Shown here: piece by piece, positions 1 to 8,438 of the stretch
Numbering within the stretch: the stretch's first letter is position 1
How the letters are laid out: every line of letters begins with the position of its first letter
From: MGIIb-Q1 sp964342465
GTDB taxonomy: Archaea > Thermoplasmatota > Poseidoniia > Poseidoniales > Thalassarchaeaceae
DNA: 40,300 nt
Direction of reading: 5' to 3'
Assembly (NCBI GenBank): GCA_964342465.1
Contig: CAYFFQ010000018.1
Coordinates: 1-40,300 of the forward strand
Translations under genes and position numbers: made by a program
Notes under the pieces: model-generated
The model's database searches: none
What the model was told of the DNA's origin: nothing
Seen by the model: the letters and a program-made list of their open reading frames with translations, nothing else

Positions 1-24
1 ATAAAACTTTAGAGCAACGGTTAG

Positions 25-519
25 TCATTGCTTAGTGTTAGGGGAATTGGATTTAGAGTGGTTAGAAAGACAGGTGGGATTGGTGATGATGAGTGTAGAG
101 CACTTTTCAAGGTCTTGAATGGGGAGAATGTGAGCCCTAGAGAAGAGTCTCTTGTCCGGGTCATCCAAGTTTCGCCGTGAGTGTTTCTCGTCAGCATTCC
201 GCGCCCTCTTCACTACCCTCCAGAGAGTTTTTGTGGAAGTGACATAGATTTTCTCAGAGTTGGCCATGACCCACCAGTCAGCAACCCGTCGTGAAATCCC
301 AAAACCAGACTTTTTCCATGCCGCATCACGGTCTTCCCGTTGCTCCAATTCAAGATAATGGGCACCTGTTTCAAGGGATAATTCGTCAAATCTGATAGCA
401 ATTTTTTCTCCGGTCGGAGCCACCATATCCCATCCATCCATCTTGTGTGCGCCTTTCAGATGCGCCCATCCCAACAGAGTTGCAACTTTTTCCTCACGAT
501 TGAGAATTGCCTCATCCAT
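25..519 (-). CDS. Hypothetical protein, possible PD-(D/E)XK nuclease-fold
   Basis: A 164-residue soluble protein starting at ATG 519. I do not recognise a named family. Residues about 40-105 follow a pattern I associate with small phage and archaeal PD-(D/E)XK-like proteins: a TGA-x-YLELEQ strand (the usual form is TGN-x-x-x-E-x-E), then KKSGFGISRRVADWWV (usual form SG-x-x-x-T-x-AD-YW) and a YVTSTKTL strand. The preceding strand reads KIAIRFDE, where active members would carry E-x-K, so the catalytic centre may be altered. It lies upstream of, and divergent from, the aIF1A cluster. The fold is inference from motif spacing; that it is a real gene is fairly safe because of its length, ATG start and normal protein composition. 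No partner gene is visible on its left because the window starts there. Confidence 0.6.
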   Translation of the reverse strand: MDEAILNREEKVATLLGWAHLKGAHKMDGWDMVAPTGEKIAIRFDELSLETGAHYLELEQREDRDAAWKKSGFGISRRVADWWVMANSEKIYVTSTKTLWRVVKRARNADEKHSRRNLDDPDKRLFSRAHILPIQDLEKCSTLIITNPTCLSNHSKSNSPNTKQ

Positions 520-725
520 TCACTCGCCCCAGCACGGCAGAGGACGGTTTCCGATATGAGCACCGCGCACTCCAACTCGGCCAATTTGGGGTGAGAATTG
601 GTCTGTGAGGCCAACCTGCCTCAGAGTTTCTGTTCTGAGCACCTCTCTCAGCACAGCGTTCTCAAATCCGTCTAAGACAAGGAGATTTACGGGGGGGGTT
701 TTACTCCATTTTTTGGGCGCAATCG

Positions 726-733
726 TTTATGAA
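726..733 (+). promoter_or_regulatory. Probable TATA box of the aIF1A gene
   Basis: TTTATGAA lies about 27 bases (centre to start) before the aIF1A ATG at 757. That is the archaeal TATA-to-start-site distance, so the transcript would be leaderless or nearly so. An eight-G run sits just upstream near 690. Prediction from spacing and sequence only. Confidence 0.4.
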
Positions 734-756
734 GGGCGGTTAGGTCGCTCATCCCA

Positions 757-1245
757 ATGGGTCGCAGAGGAGAGGAGAAGGTCGACGCTGAGTTGCTCGC
801 ACAGATGGAGGCGGGCGACGAGAAGATTCGCGTCAATCTCCCCAATGAGAGAGTGAACGAGATGTTCGCAATCGCCGACCAGATCTTAGGTGGCCGCCGA
901 ATTCGCGCCATCTGTGCGGACGGGGAGGAGAGAATCTCAAGAATCCCTGGCAAGATGCGCAGACGACAGTGGGTTAGAGAAGGGGACCTAATCATCATCC
1001 AGCCGTGGGATTTCCAACCGAGCAAAGCGGATGTCAAATCACGATATACCAAGACTCAGGCTCTCTACCTCTCACGTAAGGGTGTCCTACCGGAGATTGT
1101 CGATGTGTTCGGCCTCGGAGAGGATGATTCGCTGAGTGATGAGGATGGAATCTGGGAGTCATCGACAAGTAAGTCGGATGCCGAACCTGAAGCGGAAGTT
1201 GAAGAGGCGGATGATGACGACGATGTGGACGACCTGTTCGAATGA
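757..1245 (+). CDS. eif1A: Translation initiation factor aIF1A with long acidic tail
   Basis: Archaeal/eukaryotic initiation factor 1A, which binds the A site of the small ribosomal subunit and promotes initiator tRNA placement and scanning. Residues about 25-105 form the S1/OB-fold core (for example LGGRRIRAICADG, IPGKMRRRQWVREGDLII, QPWDFQPSKADV). Residues 106-162 are a low-complexity acidic tail ending DDDDDVDDLFE. Typical archaeal aIF1A ends soon after the OB fold; the tail here resembles eukaryotic eIF1A, whose terminal DIDDI motif contacts eIF5B. It heads a co-directional cluster with a RIO1 kinase and a two-KH Dim2/Pno1 protein, a neighbourhood well known in archaea, which supports the assignment. 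Start ATG 757 fits the TATA box about 27 bases upstream. Confidence 0.95.
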   Translation: MGRRGEEKVDAELLAQMEAGDEKIRVNLPNERVNEMFAIADQILGGRRIRAICADGEERISRIPGKMRRRQWVREGDLIIIQPWDFQPSKADVKSRYTKTQALYLSRKGVLPEIVDVFGLGEDDSLSDEDGIWESSTSKSDAEPEAEVEEADDDDDVDDLFE

Positions 1246-1356
1246 TTTTGAAACAGACGAGGCGATGACATCTCGCGGAAGAAGAGAAAGGGCGATTCTG
1301 CCCGCAGGGATTGGAAGAATCTTCTCGAGGAGCAGGCGGCCGCGAACCTCGACTCA

Positions 1357-2262
1357 TTGCCTCTGAGAGATTACTCACAATACGAGGCCGACGACGAGCG
1401 GCCTCAATCTGAGATATTCGAGGAAGAAATGGACAAGTCACTCGCCAAACTCGACTCCTCGTCGCAAAAATATCAATGGATGAAGGAGAAGAGATATGCC
1501 CGCATGTTCGCCGAGATTGAGCATCGGATTGCAGGTGTCCTCGGCGTCGGTCAATACGATTGGGTCGACAGACGAACCTTCGACCAAGTGTTCGACCAAT
1601 CCACACTTCTCGCAGTATACAAACTGATGCAGCAAGACCACATCGACACAATCGAGTGGCCCATCGCGCGGGGAAAGGAAGCGCATGTCTTTCACGCCAA
1701 TTCGATGTCCGGCCCCATCGCCGTGAAGATTTTTCACACCTCAAACGCCGTTTTCAAGGGTCTGATGCAATACATCGAGGGCGACCCGCGGTTCGGAGGA
1801 TTGCGCAGGAGGCACAGAGAGTTGGTCAACCTGTGGGTGCAGAAGGAGCACAGGAACCTCGCACGTATGAAAAAACATGGGGTGAGGGTACCAGAATCAC
1901 TGGCCACACACAAGAATGTCCTTGTCATGGAGTACCTCGGAGACGAGAATGGCCCATCACCTAGGCTGAGGGATGTGGAGGTGGAAGACCCCGAATCTGT
2001 CTATCGTGACCTGTTGGGGCAATTGCGCATCATCTGGCAGAAGGCGGGGCTGGCTCATGCGGATTTCTCGGAATACAACATCATGATTCACGACGGCCAG
2101 CCTTGGGTGATTGATGCTGGTCAGGCAGTGGTCTCCAGCCATCCGAAAGCGAAGGAATTTCTAGTCCGAGATGTGACTAGGCTGGTCCGGTGGGCGCAAA
2201 AGAACGGGCTTGAAGTCGAAGTTGCAGATGCGATGCTTCACGTTATCAGTGAAGAAGAGTGA
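1357..2262 (+). CDS. rio1: RIO1-family serine kinase/ATPase
   Basis: Atypical kinase of the RIO1 family, acting in maturation of the small ribosomal subunit. With the TTG at 1357 as residue 1, the ATP loop is ARGKEAHVF (104-112), the ATP lysine is in AVKIF (K124), the catalytic loop is HADFSEYNI (D236, N241), and the metal aspartate is in VIDAGQAV (D253). The stretch SSHPKAKEFLVRDV is typical of RIO1 rather than RIO2. The start is a problem: the frame is open from 1252 with no ATG or GTG, and its first bacterial-type start is TTG 1357. The open part upstream (RKKRKGDSARRDWKNLLEEQ) looks like real protein, so the true N terminus may lie upstream and be reached through a frameshift from the ATG at 1242 that overlaps the aIF1A stop. 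The kinase domain itself is complete. Confidence 0.9.
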   Translation: MPLRDYSQYEADDERPQSEIFEEEMDKSLAKLDSSSQKYQWMKEKRYARMFAEIEHRIAGVLGVGQYDWVDRRTFDQVFDQSTLLAVYKLMQQDHIDTIEWPIARGKEAHVFHANSMSGPIAVKIFHTSNAVFKGLMQYIEGDPRFGGLRRRHRELVNLWVQKEHRNLARMKKHGVRVPESLATHKNVLVMEYLGDENGPSPRLRDVEVEDPESVYRDLLGQLRIIWQKAGLAHADFSEYNIMIHDGQPWVIDAGQAVVSSHPKAKEFLVRDVTRLVRWAQKNGLEVEVADAMLHVISEEE

Positions 2263-2351
2263 AATCACCCCAAAATAACTGCATCTCTGCGTATTGAGGT
2301 CACGATTGTTTGCGGCGGATTGAAAGAGGGGCGGTAGGTCGGCTCGCTTCA

Positions 2352-3083
2352 ATGGAGGTCTCTGTCCGTGTCCCGATGGACCGTATCGGCGTGTTGATCG
2401 GTGCCAAAGGTTCAACCCGTCGTTCACTGGAAGAGGCTGCCAATGTGAAGTTGGAAATAGACTCACAGTCGGGTGATGTCACGGTTGAATGGGAGCCGGA
2501 ACAGACCGACCCTGTACAGATGATGAAACTGCCCGACATCATCAAGGCGATAGGCAGAGGCATGTCGCCAAAAAAGGCCATCAAATTACTTGATGATGAG
2601 GTGTTTTTCCAGATTTTCGATATGCGTGATTGGGTTGGAAAGCAGCATCTTCAGCAGAAGCGGATGCGTGGGCGTCTCATCGGCAGTGAGGGGAAAATCC
2701 GCAAGTTCATCGAATCCAATTCCGGCTGTGAAATGGCTGTCTATGGCAGCACAGTGGTTCTTATCGGTGATGAAGATGGCCTTCCGCTCGCCAGCAACGC
2801 TGTTGAGCGCATCCTGCGCGGTGCTGAACACAGCACCGTCGTCAAGGGGATGGAGAGGGAACGCAGGGACCGAAGAATGGCGGCCCGCCGTCTCGACTAC
2901 ATCGAAGAGAAGCACCCCGCAGGTGAACATGGTGGCTTCGACCATCTCGTTCCCGGCTTAGCCGATGCCCGCGCCCGCCAACGCCGTTTCAAAACGGCAC
3001 AGGTCGACCCCGAGAATGAAGAAGCGGTCGCTGCGATGATGGAACTAGCCGAAGATGAATCAATCAGTTATGGTGAAGAGTGA
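2352..3083 (+). CDS. Two-KH RNA-binding protein, Dim2/Pno1-like
   Basis: RNA-binding ribosome-assembly factor related to eukaryotic Pno1/Dim2 (archaeal aDim2p), which binds the 3' end of small-subunit rRNA and works with RIO kinases. The first KH domain covers residues about 3-75 with GxxG loop GAKG (17-20). The second covers about 95-175 with loop GSEG (111-114) followed by KIRKFIESNSGCEM. The C-terminal part is basic, then acidic. I chose ATG 2352 because the open frame upstream offers only a TTG at 2310 and the KH fold begins right after the ATG (MEVSVRVPMDRIGVLIG). It is the last gene of the aIF1A-RIO1-KH cluster and ends next to short direct repeats. 243 residues, slightly longer than typical archaeal members because of the tail. 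Confidence 0.9.
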   Translation: MEVSVRVPMDRIGVLIGAKGSTRRSLEEAANVKLEIDSQSGDVTVEWEPEQTDPVQMMKLPDIIKAIGRGMSPKKAIKLLDDEVFFQIFDMRDWVGKQHLQQKRMRGRLIGSEGKIRKFIESNSGCEMAVYGSTVVLIGDEDGLPLASNAVERILRGAEHSTVVKGMERERRDRRMAARRLDYIEEKHPAGEHGGFDHLVPGLADARARQRRFKTAQVDPENEEAVAAMMELAEDESISYGEE

Positions 3084-3197
3084 ATCACACCATTCCAGAG
3101 TCGTTTTCCCAAGCGAATGTTCGGTGGCGGCGATGTATGAAAAATCACCAACCCCGACAGGTGAATCACACCACTTAAGGACGAAATTTAGGCAATA

Positions 3198-3313
3198 ATC
3201 GCAACTGCTGAAAGCGAATCTCCACATCGGTAAAGGATTTTTCTTGACGATTTTTCGGTTATTATCGCAACTGCTGAAAGCGAATCTCCACATCGGTAAA
3301 GGATTTTTCTTGA
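3198..3313. repeat. Two perfect 50-bp direct repeats, period 66
   Basis: A 50-base sequence beginning ATCGCAACTG and ending TTTTTCTTGA occurs identically at 3198-3247 and 3264-3313, separated by 16 unrelated bases. A second pair, GTGAATCACACCA, occurs at 3080-3092 (across the stop of the upstream gene) and 3161-3173. All lie in the 262-base gap between convergent genes. The 88-codon minus-strand frame running through them contains the repeat translated twice and is not credible as a gene. Confidence 0.9.
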
Positions 3314-3345
3314 TTGGGATGAACATTCATTGAGAGAGTTGTTCC

Positions 3346-5130
3346 CTATCGACCATCAATTTCGGGCCGCCGCCCGAAGATAAAACCTAGAAACGCTCCG
3401 ATAAATCCACTCAGAAGCAGGGTGGGAGCGAATCCACTCACCGCTCCAACCGTTTTCTGTCCAGCCCCCTGCGCCACCATGTAGGCATCGTTATTCGCCT
3501 CGTCTCTCTCAGAAATGGAACTATCAGGGTCCACGGTCAGGCGAAGGTCATATTCACCTTCGTTGAGGATGGTCACACTCCAAGTTTGGCTCTCCTGCAT
3601 GTCTGCCATCCCACCCGGAGCTATGGTTCTCGTCTCGAGAGTAGTCCATGTAGCATCGTTATCGCGGTCGGCGGGCGCACTCTGAAGTCGCACGACCACT
3701 GCTCCCGAATAGGTCTCACTGCTGACCAATTTAGAGGTCACATTGACCACTCCCTCACTACCTGCTCGCACTACCAGACGGTCAACCGAAGCACTCTCCC
3801 ACGATAGGTCTAGAGAGGGGAAGACCATGAAATGCTGAGTAGGGGAATTGGCGCTGTTGCTCGCATTGTCGACCATCACTGCCCTGAGAGAGAGGAATTG
3901 ACCCTGTTTTGTTGACCAGTCTATCGACGAGGCGAGGGATGCGGATAGTCCCGAGCCGACGTCTATCCATGAGGAGGTGATATCCGGTGTATTGCCGATA
4001 CCATCGGCGTCGAATCCGTATTGAATCTTGGTCTGGGAGAGGTCGATACCAGAGAGGGCGTCAGTCGCTGAAACGGTGACTGTGACGGCACCTGTGGTTG
4101 CGGTGGTCAATTCCGGCACATTCCAACCACCGGCGACGGGGGCGGTGTGGTCTATGTTCAAGGTGTAGTTGGCCGCAGCACCTCTGTTTCCAACATTGTC
4201 GACTGCTCTGAACTGGATGACCCTGACACCCTCATTGAGGGCGAGCGTGCCGTTGCCACCCGTACCCACGCTCTGCCATGTCGAATTGGCGGAATCCCTC
4301 ACTTCGTAGCCGCTGATTCCGCTTCCTCCGGAGTCGGAGGCACCATTGAACAGATTCGAGAATACGAGCGTCTGGGCGTTGCTCCAACCCGAACCGACTG
4401 AGAGGGACGGAGTACCGACGACGGGCCCGACTGTGTCGATGCCGATGTAGCGCGTTTCAGTCGCTGAATTACCTGCCTTGTCATAGACCATCAGTTTTGG
4501 AGACCATGTCCCTTGTGTCGGGAATGACCCGCTTGCCCAGTCCCACCTGTGATTTAGGAACCCAGGCCCATCGTTGGATGGGGAACCCGGTCCGGGTACA
4601 TCCGTCAGTGTGGCGTAGTCGAGGTTCACATCGGTGGCGTTCCAAGTGAAGGAGAGTGTCCCGTTGCTTGGGATGTTGAACCAAGCACGGTCGGAGAGAG
4701 AAGTGCCGTTGCCGTAGTCTGGAGATTCCACCACGAAAGCGAGATTGGTGGGGGCCGTGTTGTCGACCGAGAAATTGGCCGAGAGGGTAGTGCCAGTCGA
4801 TGTGTTGTTTGCCCAACCGGTCAGGCGCATGCGATATTGACCGTCGGTGACGGTGGTGGAATCCCAGTTGTATATCCACGATGAGGTGGAGGTGATGTTG
4901 GAAAGCCCAGTCCACGCTGGACCGTCGAGCAGGTCCAACTGAGCAGAATCCAATCCGGTGGTGTTGCCGGCTAGAATGGTGACGCTGCCGGCGACGAAAT
5001 CGCCTTCTGCCGGAGAGGTGGAGAAGGTGGGCGCTGTAGTTTTTGCTCCACCGGCAGCGGAATCTTGGACGAGCAGCGGAGTCAGAAGCATGAGTGCGGC
5101 CGCAAACAGAGCAACAGTCACTTGCCGCAT
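3346..5130 (-). CDS. Membrane-anchored surface protein with Ig-like/CARDB domains
   Basis: A 594-residue exported protein. The N terminus MRQVTVALFAAALMLLTPLL is a signal peptide, and the C terminus LLLSGFIGAFLGFIFGRR is a membrane anchor followed by a few charged residues. In between are several Ig-like beta-sandwich repeats marked by VDNTAPTNLAF, GIDTVGPVV and NIDHTAPVAG linkers and AVDNVGNRG-type strands. The last about 120 residues, ending in ISERDEANN, are typical of a CARDB (cell-adhesion related) domain. Many Asn-x-Ser/Thr sites suggest N-glycosylation. I chose ATG 5130; the open frame reaches a TTG at 5166 but the signal peptide begins at the ATG. Divergent from the next surface protein, with which it shares a 189-base promoter region. 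No enzymatic motif seen; likely a cell-envelope structural or adhesion protein. Confidence 0.85.
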   Translation of the reverse strand: MRQVTVALFAAALMLLTPLLVQDSAAGGAKTTAPTFSTSPAEGDFVAGSVTILAGNTTGLDSAQLDLLDGPAWTGLSNITSTSSWIYNWDSTTVTDGQYRMRLTGWANNTSTGTTLSANFSVDNTAPTNLAFVVESPDYGNGTSLSDRAWFNIPSNGTLSFTWNATDVNLDYATLTDVPGPGSPSNDGPGFLNHRWDWASGSFPTQGTWSPKLMVYDKAGNSATETRYIGIDTVGPVVGTPSLSVGSGWSNAQTLVFSNLFNGASDSGGSGISGYEVRDSANSTWQSVGTGGNGTLALNEGVRVIQFRAVDNVGNRGAAANYTLNIDHTAPVAGGWNVPELTTATTGAVTVTVSATDALSGIDLSQTKIQYGFDADGIGNTPDITSSWIDVGSGLSASLASSIDWSTKQGQFLSLRAVMVDNASNSANSPTQHFMVFPSLDLSWESASVDRLVVRAGSEGVVNVTSKLVSSETYSGAVVVRLQSAPADRDNDATWTTLETRTIAPGGMADMQESQTWSVTILNEGEYDLRLTVDPDSSISERDEANNDAYMVAQGAGQKTVGAVSGFAPTLLLSGFIGAFLGFIFGRRPEIDGR

Positions 5131-5287
5131 CGCCAACACCTCGGGACTGCCCGCATTATCCTTCAATCCTTCCTCTGATATTGGTCAATCGCACCATCCT
5201 GTGGCGCGTGAACCGTTTTGCGTCGACTTTCCGCCGAATCTTCATTATCCGCTCTGCCGCAGCCATTTCACCTTCTCGGCGGCTGTT

Positions 5288-5305
5288 CCGCCCCTCTCGG
5301 GGCGG
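5288..5305 (+). promoter_or_regulatory. Perfect 7-bp stem-loop just before a start codon
   Basis: CCGCCCC at 5288-5294 and GGGGCGG at 5299-5305 are exact complements around a TCTC loop. The hairpin ends 15 bases before ATG 5320. It is GC-only and so should be very stable in the 5' leader. It could modulate translation, or it could mean that transcription starts after it. Confidence 0.55.
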
Positions 5306-5319
5306 CAGTATTGAAGTGC

Positions 5320-8022
5320 ATGATGGCCTCTCGTCGTGGTATGAGCGGGGGTGGAGTCCGACTGACCGTCCTCCTTCTCATATTCACCACGCTTGCCCCC
5401 TTAGCCCTCGGAGAGAGCGCGGGAAGCGTGGATTTCAGCAATGACAGCCTCTCATTTTCACCCTCTTCACCGAGTGAAGGCGAGGATGTGACGGTGACTG
5501 CAACCTTGACTAACTCGGCAACGGTCCAAATCAATGGAGTAGAAGTATCGCTACATCCCAACAGCGACCAGAACACGGCTTTTCACAGTGAAACGGTGTC
5601 CATCTCAGCGAGCGGTTTCATTCAGGTTCAAGGTGTCTGGTCGGACATACCCTATGGAACCCAGACGGTTGTCCTAGTGGTCACCCACAGCGGCAACACC
5701 AGTGCGGTTTCGAAATCGGTCGAGGTCTCAGGGATGACCGACCTTGTCGCCAGCAATCTCCAACTCGTCCCGACCACAGACCTGCATCAGGGAGATGTGA
5801 TAGACATCTCTGTCGATGTGACCAATCTTGGTAACGCCGACGCCCCATCATCCCATCTTCTCATTCAATTGAACGGCGGTGCACTTTCTGAATTGGCGGT
5901 CGCCCCGCTCCCTGCCGGTTTGTCGACTACGATTCAGACCTCATTCAATGCGCCAGCCGCAGGCAACCACCAGATATCCGCGGTGGCTAATTCCGCATCC
6001 GATGGCATCATCGAGAGTGATAGTGACAACAACGCCGCCACACCGGTTTCATTCACTGTCCTCTCCGACCCTGACTATCTGCACCACCAACAACCCGACC
6101 CAGTCATCGAAGTATCTTCTCCACCCGACTCTCTCACCGGCCCGTGGACCCTCTCAGGGGAGATATTGCGCATGGGGGGAAGTGGGGATAGCACCATCAC
6201 AGTCGGCGTCTATCTCAAGAGTGGGGAGAATGAAATCTCAGTCAATTCATTCCCACTCACTTTCAGCGAGACCGACCCGATTCAGAGTTGGCAAAAAGAG
6301 GTGACGATGGCACAACTGCCGCAACTAGATGCCGGCGTCCATACTCTCATCGTTCGTATCGACCCGAGTAGGCAGATTCCGCAATCCATTCAGTTCAACG
6401 ATGACCTGACCACTCAGATTACGATTCATCCAGAGCCAAATGTCGTGGTCTCACAACATGCATCCGCATCGAGTGACACCGTTCTTGCCGGCGAATCGGT
6501 CAGTTTTGAGGTCACGGTCATCAACACGGGGACGATAGCCGTGATAGGTGACTTGTCAGCAACGTTCGGCGGAAATCCACTGACATCACTACTCGGTGTC
6601 GGAATACCCGCCTCGGAGGAGAGAACCTTCACCTTTTCCGCAACTGTCTCGGGAGAGAGTGAGGGGGTGCAGCAGTTCATATCCACTTGGCAGGCGAACA
6701 GCGCCAGTTATGATTCATCAACCGATGACAACATCGCCTTCGGCTCAGTAACAATTCGTAGCGACCTTGAGATTAGATTCATCGCCGAGAGCGAGGCGTG
6801 GACTCCGGCCGACACTCCGTTGGTGGTCGGCACAACCTACACCTACACCATTTCTTTGGTTACAGTCGCGGGCGAGGGTGACGAGACCTTCACCTGCCTC
6901 GACCACAGAAGAGGGGAGATTATCAGCACACAGAACCTCGTCTTCGCATCGGGTGGAGAGAACACCGTCATCTGTACATTCACACCGGACCGCGCCGGGG
7001 TCTTCGAGTTGTATGTCGTTCCAACGGGCAGCAGCGTGGCTACTTGGCAGACCTCATGGTCCATCTCAGCAACTGCCAACTCCGCACCGCAGAATGATGG
7101 CGGGAGTGCTATTGGAACGACAATTCTCTTCATAGTGGCAGCACTCCTTCTGATTGCCGTTCTCGTCGCCGCCTTCGTGTTGTCCCGCGTGGGCGACGAG
7201 GTGGTGGAGCGGGAGACTTTCGAATATTGTCCATCCTGTGACGGGGAGATAGAAGGAGACGAGGAGATATGCCCATACTGCGACTTGGACCTAGCCGAAG
7301 GACTCTCCCAGTTCCATGATTGTAAGAGATGCAAATCCAACATTCCCGACATGATGGACCACTGCCCGTATTGTGGCACTGCTCAGGATATCTCATCCTA
7401 CTATGAGAAGAGAGAGCAGAGAGAGATAGTAGCAGTCGAAGAGAGAGTCGAGGAAGAGGACGATGAAGATGAAATCGTTGTCGGAACCGATGATTACGGC
7501 GATGCCATTCAGGAGATGGGATATGACGAGGAACAGTTGGAGTCTGAGTGGGAGGTCTCCCTCGGTCAGGCAGAATCGGAAATGGATGAGGTGATTGCCG
7601 AGCGTGAGCGGGCCGCAGCACTCTCAGAGGAAGAGGCTGACGAGGAGATTGTCATTTCCGAGATGCGGCGAGAGCACGAAGCCAAGCGAGTTGACATCGA
7701 TACTATCATCGGAGACAAGGATTCCCGCCGCCATCTCTCCGATGAGGATGTTGAATTGACCGCATCGGATGCAGACATCCGTAAGGACATCTACGAACTG
7801 ACTGGAGAAGAAGGTATTCTTCCAGGCCAGTCGGTGGAAGTCGAGTTCATTCCCGACAGCACGGCGGTTGGCAACGAGTTGAAGAAAGCGGAGAAGGTCA
7901 CCGATTTCTCCTTTCAAAACGGCGAGGATGCACCACCGGCGAGAATCACCGATGAGACTCAGAACCCTGCCGATGGTGATTCAAACGGCGATAGTAAACC
8001 TCGACGGCGCAAGCGCCGTTGA
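5320..8022 (+). CDS. CARDB-repeat membrane protein with cytosolic zinc ribbons
   Basis: A 900-residue single-span protein. A signal peptide (VRLTVLLLIFTTLAPLALG) is followed by roughly 570 extracellular residues of beta-sandwich repeats with CARDB hallmarks such as DIDSDNNAATP-like ends and VTNLGNADAPSSH. A membrane helix lies near 603-625 (ILFIVAALLLIAVLVAAFVL). The cytosolic side carries two zinc ribbons, CPSC...CPYC and CKRC...CPYC (about 636-690). After these come about 200 very acidic, probably helical residues and a basic tail PRRRKRR. Outside adhesion-type domains joined to inside zinc ribbons suggest a sensor or a link between envelope and cytosol; that role is inference. I chose ATG 5320 (a second ATG follows at 5323) rather than the TTG at 5218 because the signal peptide begins there. 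Confidence 0.85.
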   Translation: MMASRRGMSGGGVRLTVLLLIFTTLAPLALGESAGSVDFSNDSLSFSPSSPSEGEDVTVTATLTNSATVQINGVEVSLHPNSDQNTAFHSETVSISASGFIQVQGVWSDIPYGTQTVVLVVTHSGNTSAVSKSVEVSGMTDLVASNLQLVPTTDLHQGDVIDISVDVTNLGNADAPSSHLLIQLNGGALSELAVAPLPAGLSTTIQTSFNAPAAGNHQISAVANSASDGIIESDSDNNAATPVSFTVLSDPDYLHHQQPDPVIEVSSPPDSLTGPWTLSGEILRMGGSGDSTITVGVYLKSGENEISVNSFPLTFSETDPIQSWQKEVTMAQLPQLDAGVHTLIVRIDPSRQIPQSIQFNDDLTTQITIHPEPNVVVSQHASASSDTVLAGESVSFEVTVINTGTIAVIGDLSATFGGNPLTSLLGVGIPASEERTFTFSATVSGESEGVQQFISTWQANSASYDSSTDDNIAFGSVTIRSDLEIRFIAESEAWTPADTPLVVGTTYTYTISLVTVAGEGDETFTCLDHRRGEIISTQNLVFASGGENTVICTFTPDRAGVFELYVVPTGSSVATWQTSWSISATANSAPQNDGGSAIGTTILFIVAALLLIAVLVAAFVLSRVGDEVVERETFEYCPSCDGEIEGDEEICPYCDLDLAEGLSQFHDCKRCKSNIPDMMDHCPYCGTAQDISSYYEKREQREIVAVEERVEEEDDEDEIVVGTDDYGDAIQEMGYDEEQLESEWEVSLGQAESEMDEVIAERERAAALSEEEADEEIVISEMRREHEAKRVDIDTIIGDKDSRRHLSDEDVELTASDADIRKDIYELTGEEGILPGQSVEVEFIPDSTAVGNELKKAEKVTDFSFQNGEDAPPARITDETQNPADGDSNGDSKPRRRKRR

Positions 8023-8438
8023 GAGATTGCGGCAATCGTACTGGCGAAGGCAAACCCTCTCGTTGTGGATTGTCCGCCACACTTCGCCATCCCATCGATG
8101 AGCAGAGGCCAGCACCCATTTCCTCTCCATCTCGCCCCGCACCGCGACGACATTTCCTTGAAATCCTACCCGCGCCTCTCCCCACCTGTTTCCAACATTC
8201 ATGCATTGTACTTCGCTCAACTAAGGGGCTGCACACGATGACTTTATTGTTCCCAAAAGGGGTGAGATTCAAAGGGGCAGGTCCATTGAGGCGACCTGCC
8301 TGAATGATGACCTTTCACCGGCTGATTCTCGATGATGAGCCCTGTGAGTGCTGACAGGCATCTCCCACCCATCCATTCAGGAAAACTGGGAACCGAAAGG
8401 CCGTCGCCTTGAAATGAATCGGTGGATACCGATGGCTG
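8023..8438. other. Intergenic region with one hairpin
   Basis: Sixteen stop-rich small frames cross this 416-base gap and none looks like a protein. The only structure I see is an 8-bp inverted repeat, GGCAGGTC (8276-8283) and GACCTGCC (8293-8300), with a nine-base loop. It has no T-run after it, so I do not call it a classical terminator. No tRNA or TATA box is obvious. Confidence 0.5.

Noticed and set aside
1034..1744. 236-codon minus-strand frame
   Set aside because: Antisense shadow of aIF1A and RIO1; Arg/Pro/His-rich composition typical of a shadow frame.
3198..3313. Possible CRISPR array
   Set aside because: Only two repeats of 50 bases with a 16-base spacer; no further units and no cas adaptation genes.
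3060..3326. 88-codon minus-strand frame with duplicated peptide
   Set aside because: It is a translation of the 50-bp direct repeats, overlaps a real stop, and has no protein-like composition.
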